Below, one piece after another: positions 27,567 through 35,584 of a stretch of DNA of 64,000 nt. The position numbers and the translations under genes are program-made. The notes below the pieces were generated by a model. It saw nothing but the letters and a program-made list of their open reading frames with translations, was not told the DNA's origin and ran no database searches. The DNA is taken from NCBI RefSeq assembly GCF_001550135.1, contig NZ_LRUE01000015.1:62001-126000 (forward strand). The letters are read 5' to 3'. Within the stretch, counting starts at the first letter, position 1; every line of letters starts with the position of its first letter. This stretch comes from Pseudoalteromonas shioyasakiensis. GTDB lineage: Bacteria > Pseudomonadota > Gammaproteobacteria > Enterobacterales > Alteromonadaceae.

Positions 27567-28424
27567 ATGGGCACGGTATACCTAAACGGTGAATACCTTG
27601 GCGCTGATGAAGCAAAGATTTCACCCATGGATCGCGGCTTCTTATTTGGCGATGGCATCTATGAAGTGATCCCATCATACCAAGGCAAAATGCTTGGCTT
27701 TGGCGCACATATTGAGCGTATGAATAACGGTTTAAACGAACTTGAAATTAAGCTCGATTACAGTGCCGATACATGGCGTAAAATCTGTAATGATTTATGC
27801 GAGAAAAACCAAGGTGATAATCTAGGGATTTATTTGCACGTTAGCCGCGGCGCCGACACTAAGCGTGCCCACGGTTACCCAACTAATATTACCCCGACCG
27901 TATTCGCGTTTGCTTTTGAAATTCCAGCAGAGCCACAAGGCGATATCGACAATGCAACAACTTACACTGTATCGCTTGAGCAAGACCGTCGCTGGCAACG
28001 CTGCCATATTAAATCAACGGCACTGCTTGGCAACGTGATCCATTACCAGCACGGTGCAGCAGCAGGTAACAAAGAAACCATTCTATTTAACCGCTTAGAA
28101 GAAATTACCGAAGCTAGTTCAAGTAACGTGTTTATTGTTAAAGATGGTGTGATCAGTACGCCACCACTTGATAACCAAATTTTACCGGGGATCACCCGCT
28201 GGTTAATCCTCAATATTCTTCACAGTTACAGTGACTTTAAAGTGCAAGAGCGCATTATTAGTAAAGACGAGTTACTTGATGCCGACGAAGTATGGATCAC
28301 CAGCGCCACTAAAGAGGTTGGCCCAGTTGTAAAAGTAAATGGCAAGTTAGTAGGCGATGGTAAACCTGGTGCAGTTTGGCAACAAGTGCAAAGCTTGTTT
28401 ACCAAGCATAAGTTTGATTACTAA
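27567..28424 (+). CDS. dat: D-amino-acid aminotransferase (class IV, PLP)
   Basis: 285 residues, the usual length. It moves amino groups between D-amino acids and 2-oxoacids, typically D-Ala + 2-oxoglutarate to D-Glu + pyruvate. PLP lysine in RCHIKSTALLGNV (about 149) and the phosphate-site block EEITEASSSNVFIV match Bacillus D-amino-acid transaminase; the N-terminal YLNGEYLGADEAKISPMDRGFLFGDGIYEV is the fold-IV signature. As the last gene of the D-glutamate operon it links D-Ala to D-Glu, which the cyclase pair would then remove. A terminator follows at 28444. Confidence 0.9.
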   Translation: MGTVYLNGEYLGADEAKISPMDRGFLFGDGIYEVIPSYQGKMLGFGAHIERMNNGLNELEIKLDYSADTWRKICNDLCEKNQGDNLGIYLHVSRGADTKRAHGYPTNITPTVFAFAFEIPAEPQGDIDNATTYTVSLEQDRRWQRCHIKSTALLGNVIHYQHGAAAGNKETILFNRLEEITEASSSNVFIVKDGVISTPPLDNQILPGITRWLILNILHSYSDFKVQERIISKDELLDADEVWITSATKEVGPVVKVNGKLVGDGKPGAVWQQVQSLFTKHKFDY

Positions 28425-28443
28425 TTTCATCGCCATTTAAAAC

Positions 28444-28470
28444 AAACGCCTACTTAAAGTAGGCGTTTTT
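28444..28470. terminator. Bidirectional intrinsic terminator
   Basis: 11-bp stem aaacgcctact/agtaggcgttt with TAA loop, then a T run. It lies between the converging aminotransferase and WD40-like genes. Confidence 0.88.
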
Positions 28471-28480
28471 GTTTTAGCTG

Positions 28481-29464
28481 TTATTTAGTGCTTATTTTAT
28501 CAAATGGCCAAGCTTGCAATAGGCCATCACTGGTTTCTGAATATAGTTGCTTACCATCGTACGCCACACTCAGTACTGACGTACGTTGGCGCTGTTGTTT
28601 AGCTTCGTATTCAGCGATTAATTCACCATCTGCAACGCGATATAAACGCATCTTCATTTTTGGTGAGCCCGTTAATAGCCATTTATCTTGATTAATAAAT
28701 TGCGATGCAGTGAATTCAATAAAGTTAGAGTATGAGGCCACTTCTGATAGCTCTTTTTGATTGGCTAAATCAAAAAATACACGATCATCAACCGAGTCAA
28801 TTGCAAAGCCCAAGCTTGCTGTTTTATTTAGAGTAACGTGATTTACTCTGGTCGCTAAACGCTCTTCAAAGCGAGTACTACCATCACTTGTTGACCAAAG
28901 CTTAACGTATTTGTCGCTTGAGCCGGTAAACGCCCACTGACCATCAGCCGATAACGCCACGCTATTAATATCTAAACGATGAATATCAAAACGCTTAGTA
29001 TCACCTGTGCGAGTATTTATTACCTCAGCCTTGCCGCTACGATAAGCGATAACCAACGTATCGCCTACGGCTGAAATAGCGATGTCTCTAGCGATTTCTT
29101 GCCCGGTAAGCCAAGTACCAATACTACGCCCAGTGCGAGTATCGTATAAAGTCACCGATAATCGATTTGAAATGAAAAAACGAGATTTGTTAGCGCTAAA
29201 GCCCACAAGCTCAACATGTTCAGCGCCCTGCCCTGTTATACAATCGTATAAACGCGCTTTTAACTGATTATCCCAAACGCACACCTCAGATTGGGTTGCC
29301 ACTAACGCGTGACTAGCATCTTCGGTTAGCGCCGTGGCACTTAGTAGCTCATTGCCATGGGCAAATTCACTACTAGCAGGAGCAGTAAACACCTCACCTC
29401 CACCACAGCCCACAAGGCTTAGTGCAAATACACAGCAAAGAGGTTTAAGCAATTTCGACGTCAT
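28481..29464 (-). CDS. WD40-like beta-propeller lipoprotein
   Basis: 327 residues from the ATG at 29464, chosen for GAGA 6 nt upstream; TTG/ATG codons at 29476 and 29470 are alternatives. A lipobox LSLVGCGGG marks lipoprotein processing. The rest reads as repeated blades ending in motifs such as VCVWDN, VTLYDT, VEVINT-type, VKLWST, MRLYRV and LQAWPF, so at least six WD-type blades form a propeller. Probably a periplasmic or outer-membrane scaffold. It has no operon partner and its specific role is unknown. Confidence 0.8.
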   Translation of the reverse strand: MTSKLLKPLCCVFALSLVGCGGGEVFTAPASSEFAHGNELLSATALTEDASHALVATQSEVCVWDNQLKARLYDCITGQGAEHVELVGFSANKSRFFISNRLSVTLYDTRTGRSIGTWLTGQEIARDIAISAVGDTLVIAYRSGKAEVINTRTGDTKRFDIHRLDINSVALSADGQWAFTGSSDKYVKLWSTSDGSTRFEERLATRVNHVTLNKTASLGFAIDSVDDRVFFDLANQKELSEVASYSNFIEFTASQFINQDKWLLTGSPKMKMRLYRVADGELIAEYEAKQQRQRTSVLSVAYDGKQLYSETSDGLLQAWPFDKISTK

Positions 29465-29719
29465 GATCATTCTCAATTTTTATAATTATTTTTGTATTGG
29501 AGCAGTGTAATGAAAATAAGCGGAACTTGGTAGGGGAACTAGCTGTCAGCTTTCAGCCGTCAGCCATCAGGTTGAGAGTCGAGATGCGAGGTGCGAGGTG
29601 CGAAATGCGAGGTACGAGATGCGAGGTGCGAAATGTGAGGTGCGAAATGTGAGGTAGGAGGTGCTTTAGCGCCGAACAACAGCTTCCTAATCACAGCTTA
29701 AGATAACCCCACGATTTTT

Positions 29720-29746
29720 GTAGGCGTGAAATTTATTTCGCGCGAA
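29720..29746 (+). repeat. REP palindrome, 27-nt type
   Basis: GTAGGCGTGAAAT..ATTTCGCGCGAA; head kept, tail changed from GTC to GAA. Stem cgtgaaat/atttcgcg. Confidence 0.65.
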
Positions 29747-29865
29747 GAGCCGGTAGTTATGCGATGTTACTGGCATGCCATGTAAGCGTAGCGCAAAGTA
29801 AAGTTAAGAGTTACGCGGCATAAAGCTACATAAGCTAGGCCCTGTTTCCTAGAGCCTAGCGCCTT

Positions 29866-29980
29866 TTAACTTTACTCTTTCTAACTTTACTCTTTCTAAC
29901 TTTACTCTTTCTAACTCTACTCTTTCTAACTCTACTCTTTCTAACTTTACTCTTTCTAACTTTCCCCTTGCTAACTTTCT
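29866..29980 (+). repeat. Tandem 15-mer array (taactttactctttc)n
   Basis: About eight units with C/T changes (taactctactctttc, taactttccccttgc). Related units recur at 32692-32746. Confidence 0.85.
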
Positions 29981-30358
29981 TTACCCATGCGTAAAACAAA
30001 ACACATTTAGTTTATTACCGTCTAGGTCTCTAAAGTATCCCGCATAAAAGCCGGGCATTTCGCGTGGGCCGGGGGCGCCTTCGTCTGTGCCACCTAGTTC
30101 TATGGCCTTCTTATAAAAGGCATCTACTTGGGCTGGGGTTTCAACAGCTAGAGCAATCATAGTGCCGTTACCTACAGTGGCTTTTTCATCGTTATAAGGT
30201 TTGGTAACCGCAAAACCGGGCTTATCTTGACCTGTGCTCCATGCGACAAAGCGGTCAGTTTCTAAAAAGCGCTCGGCGTTTAGAGTGGCGAACAATTCAT
30301 CGTAATACTTTACTGCTTTAGCTAGGTTGTTAGTGCCTAACATGATGTAACCTATCAT
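29981..30358 (-). CDS. VOC (glyoxalase/dioxygenase superfamily) protein
   Basis: 125 residues from the ATG at 30358, preceded by AGGAGC; an upstream in-frame ATG at 30397 is unlikely. The pattern IGYIMLGTNNLAKAVKYYDELF at the start and GYFRDLDGNKLNVFCF at the end is typical of VOC proteins. Substrate unknown; the conserved Glu/His metal ligands are not fully evident. Monocistronic, with repeats directly downstream. Confidence 0.8.
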   Translation of the reverse strand: MIGYIMLGTNNLAKAVKYYDELFATLNAERFLETDRFVAWSTGQDKPGFAVTKPYNDEKATVGNGTMIALAVETPAQVDAFYKKAIELGGTDEGAPGPREMPGFYAGYFRDLDGNKLNVFCFTHG

Positions 30359-30520
30359 TGTGTGCTCCTTACGTTTAAAAGTGTCTGTACTCAACATAAA
30401 AGGGAAATGACCATCTGTCTATTGATTTCTCCATTCATCGCAATGGACTATATTTCTGATGGTTGTTACTTTATAACAGGTTAAAACGCCCTAATTTCTG
30501 CTCACTAACAAGGAAATAAA

Positions 30521-32542
30521 ATGAAGTTTAAAACGTCTTTACCACTGCTTGCAGCAGCCAGCTTTTACAGCCATGCAGGAGCTAGCAATACCTTTCAACT
30601 TGAAAATGTTTTTGATCTTGAATACGCCAACCAAATAGAAATGACAAAAAATGGCGATACAATTTACTTCGTGCGTAATCGCATGGATATCAAAAGCGAC
30701 CGTAAAGTCAGCAATATTTGGTCAGTAAACCCAGATGGTAAAACCATGCTACCGCTAACGTCTGGCGTGCATATGGATTACTCTCCGGTATTGTCACCAG
30801 ATGAAACTCGTTTAGCGTTTATTTCTACCCGAGACGGTAGCAGCCAAATCTATGTAAAATGGTTAAAAACCGGTAACGTAGCAAAAATTAGTAACCTAAC
30901 GCAAAGCCCTGGCGGATTAACTTGGACGCCAGATGGCAAACAATTGGTGTTTAGCCAGTTTGTGCCAGCAAAATCAGCAAGCCCTGTGTCTTTACCGGGT
31001 AAGCCAGAAGGCGCTAAGTGGGCAGAGCCAGCTAAATATATTGACGATACCTATTACCGTGCCGATGGCGGTGGCTACTCTGAAAAAGGTTATCGTCACT
31101 TTTTTATCATCAGTGCAACGGGCGGCAATGCACGTCAATTAAGCTCTGGTGATTTTGATCATGGTGGTGCTATTAGCTTTAACGAAAAAGGCGATGCGTT
31201 TTATTTTTCGGCTAATCGTTATGAAGATAATGAATTACACCCAACTGAATCTGAAATCTATAAACTTAGCTTAGCGGATCGTTCAATTACCCAAATAACA
31301 GACCGTAAAGGCCCAGATTCACGCCCAAAAGTCTCGCCAAATGGTCGTTATCTGGCATACACAGGCTATGACGACAAAAAGACTAACTATGAAAACAGCG
31401 ACATTTATTTACTTGATTTGAAATCAGGAAAAACCTCAGTACTCACTGCTGATTTAGACCGTAGTGTCGAAGATATAAAATGGGATGATAGCGGCAGAGG
31501 TCTTTATTTTAGCTACGATAGCGAAGGCAAAACACACCTAGCTTACCAGCCGCGTAGTGGTAAACATAAGGTGATTACCTCAGAGATTGGTAGTGTCGCC
31601 TTTGGTCGTCCGTATTCAGGTGGTGATTTTGATGTGAGCGAAGGTGGTGAAGTTGCATTCACACTCGCAGATACACAGCGCCCAGCTGATGTAGCATTAA
31701 TTAAGCGTGGTAAAACCGCACGTTTAACGCAATTAAACGAAGATGCGCTGGGCGACAAAGAGCTGGCTAAGGTTGAAGAAATTTGGGTTAAATCAAGCCA
31801 CGACGGTTTGGCTATTCAAGGTTGGATTGCTTACCCACCGGGCTTTGATAAAAACAAAAAGTACCCACTTGTACTAGAGATCCACGGCGGTCCTGTTGCA
31901 AACTACGGCCCTCACTTTAGCCCTGAAGTACAATTATACGCGGCCAAAGGTAATGTTGTACTTTATATGAACCCGCGCGGCAGTGACTCGTACGGTAAAG
32001 AGTTTGCGCAAACAATTCATCATAACTACCCAAGTAATGACTTTGATGACTTAATGACAGGTGTTGATGCTGTCATCAATAAAGGCTTTATTGATGAAAG
32101 CAAACTATTCGTTACTGGCGGTTCAGGTGGCGGTGTTTTAACTGCATGGATTGTGGGTCATACAGACCGCTTTGCAGCAGCTGTTGTTGCTAAACCAGTT
32201 ATCAATTGGATCAGCTTTGTACTAACTGCTGACTTCTACCCTTTCTTTGCTGACTATTGGTTCCCAGGTAAGCCATGGGACAATATTGAGCATTATATGA
32301 AACGCTCACCAATAAGCTATGTGGGCAATGTAAAAACACCCACTATGCTGTTAACCGGCGAATCAGATTATCGCACCCCGATTTCTGAAACCGAGCAATT
32401 TTACCAAGCGTTAAAGCTGCAAGGTGTTGATACAGCGATGGTACGTATTCCTAATGCCTCACATGGTATTACCGCGCGCCCATCAAACCTGATGACCAAA
32501 GTCGCCTATATTCAATGGTGGTTTGATAAGCATAGTGAGTAG
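30521..32542 (+). CDS. S9 family prolyl-oligopeptidase-like peptidase
   Basis: 673 residues. A signal peptide (to about 22, SHAGA) sends it to the periplasm. The N-terminal half is a WD/PD40-type beta-propeller (blocks such as SPDETRLAFIS, WTPDGKQLVFS, SPNGRYLAYTG). The C-terminal alpha/beta-hydrolase domain has the nucleophile Ser in TGGSGGG, Asp in GESDYRTP and His in NASHG. It cleaves short peptides, probably as a dipeptidyl or acylaminoacyl peptidase. Another member of the peptide-scavenging set in this window. Confidence 0.9.
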   Translation: MKFKTSLPLLAAASFYSHAGASNTFQLENVFDLEYANQIEMTKNGDTIYFVRNRMDIKSDRKVSNIWSVNPDGKTMLPLTSGVHMDYSPVLSPDETRLAFISTRDGSSQIYVKWLKTGNVAKISNLTQSPGGLTWTPDGKQLVFSQFVPAKSASPVSLPGKPEGAKWAEPAKYIDDTYYRADGGGYSEKGYRHFFIISATGGNARQLSSGDFDHGGAISFNEKGDAFYFSANRYEDNELHPTESEIYKLSLADRSITQITDRKGPDSRPKVSPNGRYLAYTGYDDKKTNYENSDIYLLDLKSGKTSVLTADLDRSVEDIKWDDSGRGLYFSYDSEGKTHLAYQPRSGKHKVITSEIGSVAFGRPYSGGDFDVSEGGEVAFTLADTQRPADVALIKRGKTARLTQLNEDALGDKELAKVEEIWVKSSHDGLAIQGWIAYPPGFDKNKKYPLVLEIHGGPVANYGPHFSPEVQLYAAKGNVVLYMNPRGSDSYGKEFAQTIHHNYPSNDFDDLMTGVDAVINKGFIDESKLFVTGGSGGGVLTAWIVGHTDRFAAAVVAKPVINWISFVLTADFYPFFADYWFPGKPWDNIEHYMKRSPISYVGNVKTPTMLLTGESDYRTPISETEQFYQALKLQGVDTAMVRIPNASHGITARPSNLMTKVAYIQWWFDKHSE

Positions 32543-32628
32543 TTGCGAGTTGCGAGTTGCGAGCAATAGTTTAGGTGCGGCTTTATGCCGCGCCATACAC
32601 AAAACATAAAATAGTTTCACACTTACCT

Positions 32629-32652
32629 GTAGCAGCAGCTTTATGCCGCGTC
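32629..32652 (+). repeat. REP palindrome, 24-nt type
   Basis: GTAGCAGCAGC..GCCGCGTC around TTTAT; the head and tail are conserved, the stem is diverged. Confidence 0.65.
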
Positions 32653-32667
32653 ATTTAATAAAACCAT

Positions 32668-32691
32668 AACGCGGGGTAAACCCGCTGCTAC
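32668..32691 (-). repeat. REP palindrome, 24-nt type
   Basis: On the minus strand GTAGCAGCGGG..CCCGCGTT around TTTAC. Inverted relative to the copy at 32629, giving a third BIME-like pair. Confidence 0.7.
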
Positions 32692-32797
32692 TTTCTAACT
32701 TTACTCTTGCTAACTTTCCCCTTTCTAACTTTATTCTTGCTAACTTTTGAATTTCAATCTGATAGCTGACGGCTGAAAGCTGATAGCTCTCTTTTCC

Positions 32798-32814
32798 TGT
32801 AAACCCCCTTTACA
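32798..32814. repeat. 17-bp palindrome TGTAAACCCCCTTTACA, copy 1
   Basis: Dyad TGTAAA/TTTACA around five C. Exact copies occur at 42650 and 44247 and variants at 53750 and 58143. Confidence 0.8.
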
Positions 32815-32876
32815 GTCAAAATGTGAGTAACTCCTTACATATATCTATCAAATATCGGACATTAATCCAAAAGCAG

Positions 32877-33041
32877 TTAGTAAAAAATCGGTTTATAGCC
32901 AAAATCAGTAACTTGAGTTAGTAAAAAATCGGTTTGTGCCGCTAAAAACCTAGCTTCAGTTAGTAAAATTTTGGTTTGTGAGGATGTTGAGTTGGTAAAA
33001 AATCGGTTTATAGCTTGGGTGAGTTAATAAAAAATCGGTTT
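32877..33041 (+). repeat. Array of five direct repeats GTTAGTAAAAAATCGGTTT
   Basis: Copies start at 32877, 32917, 32959, 32991 and 33023 (steps 40, 42, 32, 32). Copies 1 and 2 agree over GTTAGTAAAAAATCGGTTT; the others differ by one to a few bases. Unit spacers are unrelated, so these look like sites rather than a satellite. Confidence 0.85.
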
Positions 33042-33157
33042 GTAAATCGCAAGATTTTACAAAACAGTATTAAATTGCCGTTTATATGACCTAATTTTGG
33101 CCATTCTAGAGGCTGTGCTCTGCCAATAAGCCCTAAATTAAGGCTCATGAGGCGGAG

Positions 33158-33259
33158 GTAGTTAAATCCTGATCTAAAATTCTTAAGCTGGTAAATGCGT
33201 GATCTGTATTTTTATAAGCTAGTAAATAGCTGATCCAAGACTTGGTTAAAGAGTGATCC
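33158..33259 (+). repeat. Array of four 19-mer units (GTTAGTAAATNNGTGATCY family)
   Basis: Units at 33158, 33187, 33218 and 33241, each ending in GATCT or GATCC and spaced 23-31 bp. They share the GTAAA core with the upstream array and match single copies at 53.9-57.6 kb. Confidence 0.75.
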
Positions 33260-33389
33260 GAGATGCGAGATGCGAAGTGAGAGATGCGAAGTGAGAGATG
33301 CGAAGTGAGAGATGCGAAGTGAGAGATGCGAGGTGCGAGATGCGAGATGCGAGATGCGAGATGTGAGATGTGAGATGTGAGATGCGAGT
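33259..33389. repeat. Tandem heptamer array (gagatgc)n
   Basis: About 18 heptamers with blocks of a higher-order 14-mer (gagatgcgaagtga) in the first half and near-pure gagatgc in the second. Complement of the ctcgcat array at 11037. Confidence 0.9.
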
Positions 33390-33425
33390 CTGATGGCTGA
33401 CGGCTGAAAGCTGATAGCTAAAATG

Positions 33426-33450
33426 TGAAAAAGGGCCCGAAGGCCCCTAA
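33426..33450 (-). terminator. Intrinsic terminator reading from the aceA side
   Basis: On the minus strand a GGGCC-TTCG-GGCCC hairpin is followed by TTTTT. It is about 300 bp past the aceA stop, beyond the MITE-like element, so aceA transcripts may include that element. Confidence 0.7.
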
Positions 33451-33466
33451 CAACATTATTGAATTT

Positions 33467-33732
33467 TATACCCAGGCTGCGTGGAGATGCAGGTTTCAGC
33501 AAGAGATAAAACGCATTTAGACAAGGCATTGATTGCAGATAATGGTGGTTCCCTTATTAAAATCAATAACGCAGTATAAATGCGTTTTAGCCTTGCCCTT
33601 CGGGCGCTTCACAGGGGCTCCACTACTACGTTGTGACAAATCGAAAGGTACCTACATTCCTTCATTGTCACGCCTTGTATTGAAACCCCTGTGATAGCGC
33701 TGAAAATTACATCTTCACGTAGCCTGGGTATA
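33467..33732. mobile_element. MITE-like or structured-RNA element with long terminal inverted repeats
   Basis: 266 bp, no coding capacity. The ends TATACCCAGGCTGCGTG (33467-33483) and CACGTAGCCTGGGTATA (33716-33732) are inverted repeats with 16 of 17 matches, and pairing continues imperfectly for about 17 more bases (13 of 17). Inside are nested stems: aaaacgcattta/taaatgcgtttt (33508/33577), cacaggggc/acccctgtg (33610/33685), gtgacaa/ttgtcac (33633/33665) and a gcccttcgggc hairpin near 33596. It sits 20 bp past the aceA stop. Either a nonautonomous transposable element or a folded RNA in the aceA 3' region. Confidence 0.65.
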
Positions 33733-33752
33733 CGCAGGAAATTACAACTTGG

Positions 33753-35354
33753 TTAGAACTGGTTCATAGTATTTGCTTCACCACCGGCTTTAAGCGCATT
33801 TTCACCAGAGAAGTACTCTTTATGAGTATCACCAATGTTAGAACCTGCTAGGTCTTGGTGTTTCACTGATGCTTGCTCACGGCGGATTTCTTGACGTTGT
33901 ACGTCGCGAACATACGCTAGCATACCAAGGTCGCCGAAATAGCCTTCTGATAGAATATCAGTGCTTAGCGCCGCTGTATGGTAAGTTGGTAGCGTGATTA
34001 GGTGGTGGAAGATACCCGCTTCACGTGCACCATCTTTTTGGAAGTTTTGTACAAGTACATCTGCTGCCGCTGCAAGCTCTGTGTCATCCATTTCTGGCGC
34101 CATTAATGCTTTATTGTCATCGATGCTTGGGTAAGCAGATAGGTCTTTACCTTGTTCTTGCCACTCAGCATATACTTGCTCACGGAATTTAAGTGTCCAG
34201 TTGAACGACGGTGAGTTGTTGTATACCAGCTTAGCATTTGGTACTTGCTCTTTAACGCGGTTTACAAGCTCAGCGATTTGTTTAACGTTTGGCTTTTCTG
34301 TTTCAATCCACAGTAAGTCTGCGCCTGATTGTAAGCTAGTTACACAGTCTAGAACTACGCGGTCTTTCTCTGTGCCTTCACGGAACTGGTATAAACCATT
34401 ATCTAAACGTGTTGGTTTGCAAAGCTGACCATTCAGCTTCATTGCTGTGTCGCCTTCATTTAAGTCATCTACACTGTTTACAGGTGTTGTTTCAAGGAAC
34501 GACGTGTATTGGCTAGCAAGGTCGCCTGGTGTTTTAGATACTGGCACTTTTTGAGTAAGGCTTGCACCTAATGAGTCAGTACGAGCAACGATAATACCGT
34601 TATCAATACCAAGCTCTAAGAATGCGTAACGAACAGCGTTAATTTTTGCTAGGAAATCTTCATGCGGTACAGTTACTTTACCAGCTTGGTGACCACATTG
34701 TTTTGCGTCAGATACTTGGTTCTCGATTTGGATAGCACATGCACCCGCTTCAATCATCTTTTTAGCCAGTAGGTAAGTTGCTTCTTCGTTACCGAAACCC
34801 GCATCGATATCAGCAATAATTGGCACAACATGGCTTTCGAAGTTATCGATTTTATTTAGTACTGCTTGAACATCACCGCCGTTTGCTTTCGTTTCGTCTA
34901 GGTCTTTGTAAAGGTGGTCAAGTTCACGTGCATCAGCTTGCTTTAAGAAAGTGTAGATTTCTTCGATTAGCGCTGGAACAGATGTTTTTTCATGCATACT
35001 TTGGTCAGGTAATGGACCAAACTCAGAGCGAAGTGCCGCAACCATCCAGCCACTTAGGTATACATAGCTGCGTTTGGTTGTTTTGTTATGACGTTTAATT
35101 GCCATCATCATTTGCTGTGCAGTGAAACCATGCCAACAACCTAATGATTGTGTGTATTGGCTGTGGTCAGCATCATAGGCTGCCATGTCTGCACGCATAA
35201 TGTCTGCAGTGTATTGAGCAATGTCTAGACCCGTACGAAAACGGTTTTGTAAGCGCATACGGCTTGCGTATTCTGGGTTGATTGACTGCCACGTTTTGCC
35301 TTGTGTTTGACATAAAGTAGCTAGGTTATCTGTTTCGCGTTGATATGTTGTCAT
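33753..35354 (-). CDS. aceA: Isocitrate lyase (long type)
   Basis: 533 residues, the Pseudomonas-type length. Splits isocitrate into glyoxylate and succinate, the first glyoxylate-shunt step, for growth on acetate and fatty acids. The catalytic motif KQCGH is at about residue 217; IIADIDAGFGN and IVARTDSLGA mark the substrate and Mg site. It diverges from malate synthase glcB across 230 bp, so both shunt enzymes can share control. The start MTTYQRETDN follows an aaGGAtt site. Confidence 0.96.
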   Translation of the reverse strand: MTTYQRETDNLATLCQTQGKTWQSINPEYASRMRLQNRFRTGLDIAQYTADIMRADMAAYDADHSQYTQSLGCWHGFTAQQMMMAIKRHNKTTKRSYVYLSGWMVAALRSEFGPLPDQSMHEKTSVPALIEEIYTFLKQADARELDHLYKDLDETKANGGDVQAVLNKIDNFESHVVPIIADIDAGFGNEEATYLLAKKMIEAGACAIQIENQVSDAKQCGHQAGKVTVPHEDFLAKINAVRYAFLELGIDNGIIVARTDSLGASLTQKVPVSKTPGDLASQYTSFLETTPVNSVDDLNEGDTAMKLNGQLCKPTRLDNGLYQFREGTEKDRVVLDCVTSLQSGADLLWIETEKPNVKQIAELVNRVKEQVPNAKLVYNNSPSFNWTLKFREQVYAEWQEQGKDLSAYPSIDDNKALMAPEMDDTELAAAADVLVQNFQKDGAREAGIFHHLITLPTYHTAALSTDILSEGYFGDLGMLAYVRDVQRQEIRREQASVKHQDLAGSNIGDTHKEYFSGENALKAGGEANTMNQF

Positions 35355-35584
35355 AATAAAAATCCTTCGAACGGGTTATCTATTTTTTGTTAGTGAGAGT
35401 GGCTACTTGGCGTTTGCTTCGTAGCGCTTAATTCAACATTAGGCGGATTTTTTGGATTTAGTAAATTTATAGTTGTTATTGCCACTATATTTTTAGTGAA
35501 TGGTAAATAGCCTGCTTATTAGCCTTTTTTACGATATGGTTGAACCATGAATGATCAAATTAAGCTCGTTTAAAGGACATTATT
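35355..35584. promoter_or_regulatory. Shared aceA-glcB divergent control region
   Basis: 230 bp, A+T-rich. It contains a TTTAGTAAATTTATA stretch and direct A/T runs, but no operator could be assigned with confidence. Confidence 0.5.

Larger units (their letters stand above)
29477..29980. repeat. Intergenic repeat island 3
   Basis: 500 bp without a gene. Contents: 'gctgtcagc' units (29541-29570), degenerate heptamers gaggtgc/gagatgc (29575-29663), a REP (29720-29746), a decayed REP (about 29809-29829) and about eight 15-bp units of taactttactctttc (29866-29980). The 15-mer array runs up to the VOC gene stop. Confidence 0.85.
32543..33425. repeat. Intergenic repeat island 4 (largest gene-free stretch)
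   Basis: About 880 bp with no credible gene. In order: heptamers gttgcga (32551-32572), REP elements (about 32575-32594, 32629-32652, 32668-32691), 15-mer units (32692-32746), 'gctgac' units (32760-32788), a 17-bp palindrome (32798-32814), five GTTAGTAAAAAATCGGTTT units (32877-33041), four GTAAA..TGATC units (33158-33259), a heptamer array (33259-33389) and a last 'ggctgacggctgaaagctga' block (33395-33418). A 105-codon frame on the minus strand (33212-33529) is made of these repeats. Confidence 0.85.

Noticed and set aside
32798..32814. TyrR box
   Set aside because: TyrR boxes have six bases between TGTAAA and TTTACA; all copies here have five, and most are not near promoters of aromatic amino-acid genes.
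33212..33529. 105-codon open frame on the minus strand with Ser-His-Leu repeats
   Set aside because: It is a translation of the gagatgc heptamer array and crosses into the MITE-like element. No start site signal and no independent coding evidence.
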